Shown here: piece by piece, positions 36,516-47,396 of the stretch
Layout: each line of letters starts with the position of its first letter
Numbering within the stretch: position 1 is the stretch's first letter
Assembly: GCF_004379255.2 (NCBI RefSeq)
Contig: NC_056035.1
Location: 15,893,902-15,957,901, forward strand
Length of the DNA stretch: 64,000 bases
Source: Salvia splendens
Taxonomy: Eukaryota; Streptophyta; Magnoliopsida; Lamiales; Lamiaceae
Direction: 5' to 3'
Translations under genes and position numbers: made by a program
The notes under the pieces: model-generated
What the model saw: only the letters and a program-made list of their open reading frames with translations
Database searches by the model: none
Told to the model about the DNA's origin: nothing

Positions 36516-36694
36516 CTCCCTCTGTCTCAAGCTACTCGCACTTATTTCCTTTTTGGGCGTCCCAAGTTACTTGCACTCTTTCCATTTTTAGTAAAAATTT
36601 TCACCTATAGCCATCATTTTTTACTTTCCTATACACTCATTCCTTAGTCTCCGTGCCGAAAAGGAAAGGAGCGAGTAGCCCGGGACGGAGGGAG
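36516..36694. mobile_element. Stowaway MITE
   Basis: The 179-bp element starts CTCCCTCTGTCTCAAGCTAC and ends with the near inverse GAGTAGCCCGGGACGGAGGGAG. It is flanked by TA on both sides (36514-36515, 36695-36696), as expected for Tc1/mariner-derived Stowaway elements. It lies about 650 bp upstream of the laccase gene. Confidence 0.88.
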
Positions 36695-37348
36695 TACTAA
36701 CAAAAAAGGCTACGCATGAGCAATAGAATATCAGAGATTCTTATTTCGACAAGACCGCTGGGTACAGTGCATCAAAGTCAAGCCTCAAAATTATTTAATT
36801 CTGAATTTGGTGATTTAAAATTAATTAAATCCATTAATTTAGAGACGGGCTAGCTTATACGTTTTGCATGGGCTTGTTTAGGCCAACTGCTTTTGTACAA
36901 ATGAACAATAAGCCTCGAAACACATTGCTTAAGTTGGAAAATTAATAGAAATCCGTAATAAGATCAAATATAGGGAAACTCTATTTATACTTAATGAAAT
37001 TTATATAAATCTGATTGTTTTGGATCATACTCACCTCGTCACCTTTCTAAGCCAACATAAACGGTGAGTAATCTAAGTATAACAACTTAATTAATGATCG
37101 TAATGCTGCAAATCACATGACCAAGTTAATCGATTCAAAGCAAAGTATAACAAAATGGTAATCATGGAGCTGATAGACAATTGCTATATTTTAAATACTA
37201 GGAGTAATATTTTCCATCTAACTTCATCAACTTAATAAAAAAACACATACATATCGCTATTGGCAACGTTTTTATTTTTTGCATTAATCTGATTGTTTTG
37301 CTACGCTAAAAAGGCCTTCACTTGAGCTAGTTTGAACGATCTCTCTCC

Positions 37349-39684
37349 ATGGCAACCACAATCACTGCCTTGGTGTGTGCATTGTTGAGTTTACTTTCCA
37401 TCTCACATAGCGTCCATGGAATCAAGAGATGGCCTGGTGGTGGTTCCACAAGATTCTATGATTTCAAGGTCTCCTATTCACTCTAGCTCTCTTTCTCTCT
37501 CGTAAATCGGTAAATATATTAATGTATCGAGTGAAGTATGTATTGATGATAGGTGCAAACGAAGAGGGTAACGAAGCTGTGCAGTAGCAGGGAGATCGTG
37601 ACCATTAACGAAATGTACCCAGGCCCGGTAGTTTATGCTCAAGAAGATGATCGAGTCATCGTTCGAGTCACCAATTTAACGCCTCATAATGCCACAATCC
37701 ACTGGTAATATACAGACCCTTCCCTTGCCATGATTAATTATTTGACCATGTGATATCCTGCAGGCATGGGGTCCGCCAGCGGTTGTCGTGCTGGTTCGAC
37801 GGCCCTTCTTGCGTCACGCAATGCCCCATCCAAGCCGGCCAGACTTTTAGTTACGAGTTCACTCTGGTTCAACAAAAGGGCACCTTTTTCTGGCATGCTC
37901 ACTTCTCCTGGCTTCGGGCAACCGTTTATGGCGCCTTCATCGTTTACCCCAAACCTGGCGTCCCCTACCCTTTTCCTTACCCGTACGAGGAGCATATTAT
38001 TATACTAGGTTCATCTCTTAATCATGGATAACAAACTTCTATGGAAGTATACTTACCTTATGTCTTGTTAATTAGTCTTAACTCATTTTTTTGCAAATAA
38101 CAGGGGAATATTGGTTGAAAGATGCTCTAAAGCTCGAGCAGTCAGTTTTGGCCAGCGGTGGAGGCGCTCCGAAGGCTGATGCTTACACGATCAACGGCCA
38201 CCCTGGCCCCAACTATAACTGCTCCGCCAACGGTAACACCTGCCTCAATTTCTCTGTTTTATGACAAAATACACCAAGTTCACATCATGCTATGGCATAA
38301 CATAACTCAGTATATATAATATAGATGTAGTAAAAGGTAAACGCAGTAGAAAATTATCAAGAAACGTTGTCGTTTCCACAGATGTCTACAGGATCAACGT
38401 GGTGCCTGGGAAGACCTACCTGCTGAGGCTGATCAACGCAGGATTGAACACAGAAAACTTCTTTGCAATCGCCAACCACAAGCTCACCATAGTCGAAGCA
38501 GACGCAGAGTACACCAAGGCGCTGCCCACGGACAAGGTGATGCTCGGTCCTGGACAGACCCTCAACGTCCTTGTCACAGCAAATCAGCCCATAAGCAGAT
38601 ACTCCATGGCTGTCGGGGCCGTACATGTCTGCAAGAAACGTACCCTTTCAAAACATAACCTCAGTTGGGTATTTTCAGTACCTAGGTGCAACACCAAACA
38701 GCATATCTTTACCAGCCATGCTACCTAGGTTCAACGATAATCTTGTCGTTAAAACTGTAATGGACGGGCTCCGGGGTCTGAACACCTCGGATGTTCCTAA
38801 AGTGATTGACAAGAACTTGTTTGTCACCATAGGTGTGAATGTGCAGAAGTGTAGTAGAAAAAACCCAAAGAAAAACTGTCAAGGGACCAACGGGGGGGGG
38901 GTGTTTGCTGCTTCCATGAACAATATAAGTTTTATTAGGCCTAATGTTTCACTTCTAGAAGCTTATTACAGGGATAGAGCTGGCTACTTCACTGATGATT
39001 TCCCTGGGGCACCCTTAAAATTATACGATTTTGTTAACGGGGCGCCTAACAATGCTCCTATCGACACCAACTCCATGAATGGGACGAGGGTATTTGTGCT
39101 CGAGTATGGGACAAGGGTTCAGCTCATCTTGCAGGATACTGGAACTGTCTCGACTGAGAATCATCCGATCCATCTTCATGGATACAGTTTCTATGTCGTG
39201 GGCTATGGCACGGGAAACTACAATCCAGATACTGCTAATTTCAACTTGGTGGATCCACCCTACATGAACACCATTGGCGTTCCTGTTGGTGGATGGGCAG
39301 CAATTAGATTTACAGCTGACAATCCAGGTATTATTGTGTCTACTTAAAATCAGTCTTTGCGTCAAATATTCATCTAACGTAAGGATATGCATAACTGAAA
39401 AAGTGATGAATTAAATATAATACTATAACATCTCTGCATAAGAGAAATACATACAGAGACATAAGCACGTTCGTCGTCGTACACACATACTAACACAGAC
39501 ATCTGAGCCGTTACACGAAACAAACTTGATGAGACTCTATGAATGTGGTGTAGGGGTCTGGTTTATGCACTGCCATCTGGAGATACATTTATCATGGGGT
39601 TTGTCTGTGGCGCTTATCGTCAAGAACGGGCAAGGACCACTCGAGACCCTTCCTCACCCACCAGCTGATTACCCTCGGTGTTAG
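37349..39684 (+). CDS. Laccase (LAC6-like), with one extra base in exon 5
   Basis: Six exons, 37349-37468, 37553-37704, 37764-38008, 38104-38232, 38382-39327 and 39554-39684. The signal peptide covers about residues 1-24. All four copper-binding regions are present: HWHG (split by intron 2, about residue 90), [22 protein letters not shown] and the terminal [12 protein letters not shown]. Laccases are secreted multicopper oxidases that oxidise monolignols or other phenolics in the cell wall. Exon 5 contains one G too many in the GGGG at 38614-38617: after YSMAVG the frame jumps from the encoded AVHVCKK to the expected [12 protein letters not shown]. Removing one base makes exon 5 the right phase for exon 6 and gives 573 residues, a normal laccase length. 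As written the protein would stop at 38728. It is either a real null allele or an assembly error. Confidence 0.88.
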
Positions 39685-40862
39685 AAGCTGTGCTTGTATG
39701 TGGTGGATAAACAAGAATCACCAGGAGGACTTCCGATATTTTCCATGATCAGATTCTTTTGTACAAGTGTGTATTATGAATGTCTAAGTGTGGCTTGGTT
39801 GTCTCAATAAAAATCTCTGTGTTTCTAGATCATTTTGCTAGCTTTCTCACCTTTAAGAATGCTCATTCAGAAGACAAATATGGTAGTATTGAAAGTAAGC
39901 TATAATGATAACCTCTTCAAAAAAGCAAGATAAGAGGAAGAGAAGCTGCAGGAGGTAGAAGATGCTATGCCTATTATAAATGGAAAGTTTCTACAACAAC
40001 CATATACAGCAATTAAATATGCCAACCTAATTCTTCAAGGAATATAATATCAAATTAAAACTTCGAGAATATGTCAGTACTATAAAAGTTACAAAGTACA
40101 TATCAAAAGTGAACAAAACCACAAATCACAAGGCATTTTCATTCCATTTTGTCTGTTCATAAATGTTTAAAAGAAGGCAAGAATTAATCAACTCTGGAAC
40201 AACCAAGTGCCTATTGTTTTTTTTAATTTTAGCATATTCATCTCAAGAAATTCAAGATCAATAAGTGAAATAGCTTGGTTCATTGACATGTGTGAGTGGG
40301 TTCTACGAACTGCAAGCAGAATGTGCTGAAACGTACCTTATGGAATCAATGCTCGCTGCTGCTCAAAGCTCAGAGCACATGCAGAATGTGAAAGTGGAAA
40401 AAACCATGGTTATCCTCAAACAATAAGTTGCAAATTAAACCACAGTTACAGTAAGTGTAAAAATGAAATAGAAGAAAACTTACACAACAACCAAGATGAT
40501 TTATACACATACCTTGACAACTCAAGTTCAAGAGGGAAAAGATCGAACCTATCTCCTAATTAATTCAACATATCCCTCTATTTATAGTAGCAAAGGAGGG
40601 TACTAACTTAATGTACTGACAAATACCTCGTTGTAAGTACAATTATTATCTGTACTGCAACTCTATCAACACAAAAAAAGACAATGAAAGATAGTCTACC
40701 AATATTTTAACATCCTCTCAGTTAACAATGACAGGCTCACAATAAGATAAGAGTAACTGAGATTTCATTAAGTTACTCAATAAACCCATCCCTGAGGCCT
40801 GAAAAGAAGTATAAATAGGCCCTCCCGGGGACTTGATATGGCATTACGAGTCTCCTCACTGG
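39685..40862. other. Laccase 3' UTR and spacer before the microRNA gene
   Basis: A polyadenylation-like AATAAA lies near 39806-39811. No ORF of note follows. Several good minus-strand splice-donor-like sequences (AAG followed by GTACGT at about 40335, AAG followed by GTATGT at about 40512) occur without coding sequence. Confidence 0.4.
40810..40819 (+). promoter_or_regulatory. TATA box of the microRNA gene
   Basis: TATAAATAGG stands 53 bp upstream of the hairpin base. That spacing would put transcription start about 20-25 bp before the stem. Plant MIR genes are RNA polymerase II units that commonly have TATA boxes. Assignment rests on position and consensus. Confidence 0.65.
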
Positions 40863-40946
40863 AAAACATCTTGCTCAAATGAGTGTTGCACAACTCAGAC
40901 ATTGGAAAATGTCATGACTGAGACACTCATGTGGGTAAGATGTTTT
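40863..40946 (+). ncRNA. MIR828: MIR828-like microRNA precursor hairpin
   Basis: The 84-nt segment folds into one stem-loop: AAAACATCTT pairs with AAGATGTTTT at the base, CTCAG with CTGAG higher up, and GACATT with AATGTC around a GGAA loop. The 5' arm holds a 22-mer at 40869-40890 that matches miR828 as I know it from grapevine and other eudicots at 20 of 22 positions, differing at positions 17 and 20. A star strand at 40921-40942 pairs with it with 2-nt 3' offsets, one internal mismatch (A at 40878 against G at 40911+20) and a few G-U pairs. The changed base at position 17 is matched by a C in the star arm, so the duplex is preserved. miR828 is a 22-nt miRNA that cleaves R2R3-MYB and TAS4 transcripts and triggers secondary siRNAs, tuning anthocyanin and trichome pathways. 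No target lies in this window. Confidence 0.78.
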
Positions 40947-41133
40947 GCACAGAAGACGCACCTTCTTTTGAAGAAGCTTAATAATAACAAGAGTCGGGGA
41001 TTAGCTGTGTAAGTATTAGTCAGTTAAGGTGTAAGGGAACCATGGCATATATGGTGAAGAGACTCCTGCAGCAATCACCAAATATAAAGAGCAAGTAAAA
41101 TCTACAATGATGTTTGCATGTAATGATACGATG

Positions 41134-41166
<33 letters not shown>
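41134..41166. repeat. (ATT)n microsatellite
   Basis: About eleven ATT units in tandem. Confidence 0.95.
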
Positions 41167-41475
41167 TAGTTAGTTAATTATGGATTTGCATATCTTTTTC
41201 ATATCTTTTATCTTGCTCATTAAGTTAGTATCCACTATTATAAATAGTGGACATTGTTAGTCATTTAGATCAATTCAAGAAATATCAATTCAGTTTATCC
41301 TTTATCGTTACTTTATCTTTTATTGTACTTTATTTTCCGCAAGTTCGTCTCGTCAAACCTTAATTGACCGAGAACCCTAGGCTGCTCGACGGGAGGATCC
41401 CGCGAACAAACCTAACCCTTCTCCGGCAACCTCGCGCTGCCGGGACCGATACGAGTACCCTGGTATCATGTAACT
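41167..41475 (+). mobile_element. LTR-like fragment ending in a primer-binding-site-like sequence
   Basis: The segment has a TATA-like CTATTATAAATAGTGG (about 41233-41248) and then a GC-rich stretch (GACGGGAGGATCCCGCG, CTGCCGGGACCG). It ends at TGGTATCATG, which resembles the Met-tRNA primer-binding site that follows a 5' LTR. No second LTR, gag or pol is seen. It may be a solo LTR or TRIM fragment; the 5' boundary is not determined. Confidence 0.35.
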
Positions 41476-43419
41476 TCATATATACCCTTGATTCCGTGGC
41501 AACATAAATTAAGTCGATGAGATTTCAAACGTTTTAACTCAAACACATAGCACACATCATCAATTCACCATCTCATTTGGTGAAACCTTTCATACATCAG
41601 ACTCAGATTTCATCACCCTTCTTTCCAAATTCCAGAGCTAATTTCAAAGGCAATAGAGAACAATGAAACATATTTGAACTCTATTAATCTGCAGAAGATC
41701 GTCATGCAATATCGAAGATGCATATCGATCGAATACATGAAACAAGCATGAATGAAGTAAGGTTGCATGCGAGATCTCTGTGAGTACCTTCTAATTTCTA
41801 CTTATTTTTTGCCACTCACAATCCAAATAGCATAGCACAAGAAAATTATGGTTATCCATCCAAGTAATTCAAGCGAAGGTCAAAACGTACCTAAAGGTGA
41901 ATTCACTCAACTGAGAAAACGAAGCATTCGATTATTGAAGAATAAGCGAGCAACCAGACGCAGAACTCAATTTGTTAAGTTCCCAGCAGCATTTTGGACT
42001 TGGGCCTCAATAATGAAAGCCCGAAGCCCGATAGATTATTGGGGGATAAACATTTAGTCAGTTAATTATCTAAATAATAGTAGTAAAAGATAATTCTAAT
42101 TAATTCATACTTCTAACCATACCTTTTACTTTTCTTCTACTTTTGCAATCAAGATTTAGCTTTTCGAAAACAAATTATATTAGTTACTCACATGATTCAG
42201 AACTGTACATACGTATATAAAATATTAAAGTTTAAAATTAGTCCAGTACATTTGCCGCAATTTTTTTTCCCTATACATCAAGTTTATTAGTTTTTTATCC
42301 CAAACAGCGGCGGATCCAGGTGGGGTCATGTGGGGTCGACCGATCCTACCGGCGGTCCACCGAGCGTTGCCGGAAAACATCATTATCGACCTTTGACCCA
42401 CCGCAGCTCTGCCTCTGACCCCGTAGCTGCTTCAACTCCACCCGAAACCTTCTAGCATCAGCGATGAAGGAAAAAGAAAAAGTGCAGAAGGAGATAGCGG
42501 CGGGTGTGTGCATTAGGTTTGCAGGTTAGGCTTTGGTTAATTGGTTGTTGGCTCATACGAATGGGTTTAGTTACATTTGGTCAAATAGCCTCAATCAGCC
42601 CATTAATCTATCTAGTATTAACACCCGTATGCATGGGACATAAAAGTTTCAATTTATAAATACAAAATAAATGAATATATAAAACATAAACCATGTATGA
42701 CTATATCTTTCACCCAACTATTACATTAGTACGCACAAAAATATGGTCATTTTCATTTATTAAAAGTTATCCCAATTTATTACACATATATACCAAGTTA
42801 TTTATAACTTATACCACCATTAAAACATTACTTCAACTACTCTTCCCCCCTCTCATACTTTACAAATTTTATCTTAATTTCCATAGCATATTATATGCCT
42901 ATATTTTTATTGAACGAAGATAGTAATGTACATAAATATAATATTTAAGAAGCATAAAAGAGAAATATGAATCAAAGTTATAAAGAACAAAATCTTATCT
43001 CATAAAAGAAATCAAAATCAAATAAATTATACCTTTTCATACTACCTTTAGTGTCCACCATCTTATCTCATGACACAAATTATTTTGTCACAATCTCATC
43101 CTATGAAGATCATCACCCAAACACTATCATTTTACTTAATTAATATTTTAATATTTCTTGAATTTATGTACTATGCAAGTTTAGAGAATTTGTTTTTCTT
43201 TCATCCAAAATAAAATTATAATAAAATTTTATATAGTTATACTATCTTAATAATAACTTATAAAAAAAACTAAATGTCTCAATAAAAAATACTTAAATCG
43301 CAATAAATATTATAATAGTAAGTACCAAATAGATATTTAACACTATAGGTTTTAATGACTTAGCATAACTTATGATGTATGGCCAAAGACTAAATACATA
43401 GTAATTATTCTCAATCGGC

Positions 43420-43745
43420 CTCGCCACCTCCCTCTCGTTGCCTTGCCTCGCCACCTCCCTCTCTATGCCAATCGATGCCGCCATGTCCACCGCCGTGCTC
43501 GCCGGGGTTCCTTTCATCCTGCTTAACTGTCTGTTTGGTCGGCCATGGTGTCGCCGGATGGCTCTTGCAGAGTTGCAGTTCCTGCACCGCCGCCGCTGCC
43601 TCCGTCTCTTCCGCTGGATGGTTCTCTTCCAGCCGCCGCTGCTAACTACGTCCCTTCCGCCGTCGCCGCTGCCTCCGTCCCTTCTGCCGCCGCTGCCTTT
43701 ACTTTCCGGCCATGCATCTCCGGCGCTGGCCTCATCCCCGATGAA
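43420..43745 (+). other. GC-rich island with proline/alanine-coding repeats, unidentified
   Basis: A GC-rich stretch dense in GCCGCCGCTGCCTCCG-type triplets stands in AT-rich DNA. It starts with a 19-bp direct repeat (CCTCGCCACCTCCCTCTC, twice within 43428-43464). Two overlapping forward frames (43438-43779 and 43545-43823) cross it but match nothing I know. It could be a captured gene fragment inside a transposon or a first-exon relic. Confidence 0.3.
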
Positions 43746-44613
43746 GTATCTTTTTCATGTTTCAGAATATATAATTTAAAACCAATATTATGTTATTCAA
43801 AGTTTCATAAATGTATAAATTGAAAGATTCTACATGGATTTTTGCTAATTTGATATGTTTGTTCCTTTGCCAAAGCCATAGTCGGAGTTCTCGCCGGAGC
43901 CATCAACGGATTCCAAGCAGAACCACCCCTATTTTGCAATCAGAAAATTAGAAAATTAGTCCATGATACATAAATGTAGATTCAACTAATGACAGACTCT
44001 ATTTAAAAGTGTTTCAAAACTTTCTCAAGAAGCTAAAATTTTATTGAACAATACTCAAAATAAAATAAAGAAATAAAAGCCACTTCATCTCTCCATTTTC
44101 CCTCCAAAAAGGGTATCATTGTCTTTTCACCAAACTGGCACTTTAGATTATGATAGATTAATAAAAATAATAAATGAGTTTGGTTTTAATTTACTTTAAT
44201 TAATTTTAGTATATCACTTAAATAAATGGATTCATTTAATTTGAATTCTAATACCTTATTTTATGGATTTATGTATTCTTTTGGTAAAAGTGAAATGTGA
44301 CTCTTATTGTGGGATGAACCGATATAACAAAATGGGACGCTTATTATAGAATGGATAAAATAATTTGTTTATTTCTTTATATAGAGGTACTATATGATAA
44401 CATATTTTAGATTTCAAGTAAAATATTAAATCTTCAAAATTTGGTTTCATTTTTTCTAATCAATTTGAGATTTAATCTCTAGTTATGTATTATTACAATT
44501 TAGTTTTTTTTATATCAATATCCTCTATATACTATATTTTTTTTAGTATTATTATTTTTAAAATATCAGCACCGGCTTATTTAAATTTCTGATTCCATCC
44601 CTATATATAAGGA

Positions 44614-44967
44614 CAGTGGCGGAGCCGCATGGTCTGCAGGTGGAGCAAATGCCCCATCTCATAATTTCACGTACAATCTATTTTGTTTGATAAATTTGCA
44701 AAAAATTATTTAAATTTCTTCATAAATGCACCCTCTCGTTTCTTCAAATTTTTCTCATGGATATTTTTACATCTTTTGAGTAGAATTCATAGCTCCGATT
44801 ATTCTATACACGAATATTATAAGAAATTACATATTGCTCATGGAATAGGAATATGACACTTTAAAATATAATAATTTTAAAATTATTATGTAAATATTAT
44901 ATTATTATTATTATTAAAATTTTATTGTATCTTATCCCACAAATTTCATTTTCTGGATCCGCCATTG
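44614..44967. mobile_element. Small element with CAGTGGCGGAGCC termini
   Basis: The segment begins CAGTGGCGGAGCC and ends with the near inverse GGATCCGCCATTG. It is about 354 bp, AT-rich and non-coding. A similar terminus occurs at 42305. No target duplication is obvious, so both boundaries and class are tentative. Confidence 0.5.
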
Positions 44968-45501
44968 ATCCCAAATATTATGTTTTGTTTTATATTTAAT
45001 TGTACATCAAAACTTAACGATCAACTGAGTTTTAAGATGACTTAAAATATGTACCAAATCATCTTGTCTAAGACCAAAAGATAACACACTTAAAATGTGT
45101 TGGACCAAATGTGATGAAACGATCACATTCACCAAAACGCCCCTTTTTGTCTGCCTCGGAAAATTTTTGATTACTGAACAATATAATATTCACATCTTAT
45201 TATGACTATAGTACGATAAAATTAGTTTTCATTATTCATAAATTAGATAATACTAGTATATTACATCTACCAATCAATTAATGTCTTTTCCTTAATTTAT
45301 GTTCGTATCGCATATATCAAGATGTTAATTAAAATTTATAATCAATAAAATATAAGAACCGGACAATCTTTCTACCGTGACCAGCGGGCCTATTAAATTA
45401 AGAGAACCACCTAATTAAGATCAATCATCATCAATCTTTATAGAATTCGAAACTTTAGTGCGAAGATTTTCGACCCATGGGATGGATTGAATTTTATATC
45501 C

Positions 45502-46098
45502 GGAGGTTCTTATACTAGTACATTTTATTTTGTTAGATTTATTTATAAATTTTTGGTTCATTAAATTCTTGTATCATTGCATTTTGTTTTATTAGATACT
45601 TATACTAATGCATTTTAATTTATGTTTTATACTTTATTTTTAATTTGATTGGATCTTTATTTAAAGGACTTCATAATTTAATTACCTTTTCTTGTGTCAT
45701 TAAAATTATATATTTTTCTTTGTTACTCAGATTTATTTCAGACTTAATTCAATTGCAATATCGACTCAACAATCATTGGAAAAATAAAAAATTAATTGAT
45801 ATTTCTCGTTATTAATTTATAAATTTAGTATTTTTCCAATGATTATTGAGTTGATATTGCAATTGAATTAATACAAAATAAATTAATTAATTAACACAAT
45901 AAAAATTAATTAAATTATGTAGTCCATTAAATCAAGCAATGAACTTTTTAAATTAAAATGCATTTGTATAAGGACCTACTGAATCAAAAAAATGTAAAAG
46001 GAGTTAATGAAATAAAATGGATTAGTATAAGGATCTAATGAAATAGTAAAATAATTATAGGACCTATTGAAATTAAATGTACTAGTATAAGGACCTCC
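45502..46098. mobile_element. Foldback element with about 290-bp inverted arms
   Basis: The left arm starts GGAGGTTCTTATACTAGTAC and the right arm ends with its near inverse GTACTAGTATAAGGACCTCC. Correspondence continues inwards, e.g. CAATTGCAATATCGACTCAA on the left with TTGAGTTGATATTGCAATTG on the right. The palindrome centre is close to 45808 with almost no spacer. There is no coding capacity. Confidence 0.8.
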
Positions 46099-46596
46099 AG
46101 ATGTGTTTTGCCTATATTTTTGATATATTCAGATAATTAAGCCCTTCTTAGTATGAAGGAATAAAATGATGGAAGGAAATGTGACTCCTATACTTCTATT
46201 TCTATTTCTATTCATTTGTTTGACTTAGCTGCTTGGCTAGGTATCAACTAGTCAATAAAGAAAGTATATCTATCATTTACAGGACATCTCGAAAGAGATA
46301 AATAAAGAAAGTATATCTATCATTTACCTTTTTAAAAGGTAAATACACATTCTTAAAAATTAGTGAAACAAGTGAAGAAGATAAATTGAAAAATTTGATG
46401 AAGATTTGAAAATTTTGAAGAAGATATAATACCTTCATAAATATCCTTTTCGAATTGTGATATATGCAAAACTCAATCTTATTGCAAATAGCAGAACCAA
46501 AAATACGCATTTTTAAGTATCAAGGAGGTCATTGTTAGTTTTCTTTTGGTAGGCTATTTTAGAAGAATGACTTAAAATGAGCTAAAAATGATCTCA

Positions 46597-47396
46597 GAGC
46601 ATCCACAATGGAGGCTAGCGGATAGGCTAGCCGATCGCGGGCGCTAGCCGACCGCTAGCCGATCCGCTAGCCTCCATTGTGACAATTTAGGCTAGCCGAT
46701 CAGCGAGCTCTAGCCGATTCGCGAGCGCTAGCCGATCCGCTAGCCGCCATTGCGGGCTCGGAATCGGCTAGCCGATTTTTTTTAATTTATGTAATTTTTT
46801 TTATAATTTACTTTTTTTAATTTAAATAAAATTATTGCATTTTCCCGTATCTGTGTCGTAAATTTAATTCCGTGTTTGCGTGATTGTAATTTTTAATTAT
46901 GTAATTCCGTATTTCGTGTGTGGAAGAGGAGTTTTTTTTTTAAAAAAATTAATGTAAATTTTTTTTAATTAATGTACTTTTTTTAATTTTTAATATTATT
47001 ATTAAATTTTCCCATATTTGTGTCGTAAATTTAATTCTGTATTTTGCGTGATTGTAATTTTTAATTATGTAATTCCGTAATTTGTGTGTGGAAGAGGAGT
47101 TTTTTTTAAATTAATGTAATTTTTTTTAATTAATGTACTTTTTTTAAATTTTAATATTATTTTTGAATTTTTCCGTATCTGTGTCGTAAATTTAATTCCG
47201 TATTTTATGTGATTGTTAATTATTTGTTTTTATAATTTTGTTTATTGTGGCTAGGTTATAGCTGGGCTATTGCTTGTCCAGTTGCTTGTCTTGATGATGT
47301 GGCAGGGGGAGTTTTTAGGGCTGCTGATGTGGCAGGAGGAGTTTGTGGCTAGGCTATGGCTGAGCTATTGCTTGTCCAAAACCACTGTGGATGCTC
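46597..47396. mobile_element. Non-coding PIF/Harbinger (Tourist-like) element with internal repeat arrays
   Basis: The ends GAGCATCCACAATGG and its inverse CCACTGTGGATGCTC are flanked by TCA on both sides (46594-46596, 47397-47399), a 3-bp target duplication. The left 170 bp is an array of GCTAGCCGATC-like units. The centre is three tandem copies of a roughly 165-bp unit (marker GTGTCGTAAATTTAATTC at about 46853, 47020 and 47181). No protein is encoded. Confidence 0.88.
46785..47235. repeat. Three tandem copies of a roughly 165-bp unit inside the Harbinger element
   Basis: Each copy contains TTTAATTAATGTACTTTTTT-like, GTGTCGTAAATTTAATTC, TGATTGTAATTTTTAATTA and GTGTGGAAGAGGAGTTTT segments in the same order. 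The third copy is truncated. Periods are 167 and 161 bp measured at the GTGTCGTAAAT marker. Confidence 0.8.

Larger units (their letters stand above)
40947..46596. other. Repeat-rich spacer without a protein gene
   Basis: No gene is supported. Contents in order: an ATT microsatellite (41134-41166), an LTR-like patch (to about 41475), AT-rich DNA, a CAGCGGCGGATCCAGGTGGGG motif at 42305 resembling the end of a transposon, a GC-rich patch (43420-43745), a small inverted-repeat element (44614-44967) and a long foldback (45502-46098). A frame at 41848-42057 has no protein features. Confidence 0.45.

Noticed and set aside
38891..38901. Run of ten G in laccase exon 5 as a frameshift
   Set aside because: Reading through it keeps the conserved frame ([13 protein letters not shown]). 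The frame problem lies earlier, at 38614-38617.
41848..42057. 69-residue forward ORF
   Set aside because: It is basic and of low complexity with no recognisable domain. The opposite strand has splice-like sites, so chance is likelier.
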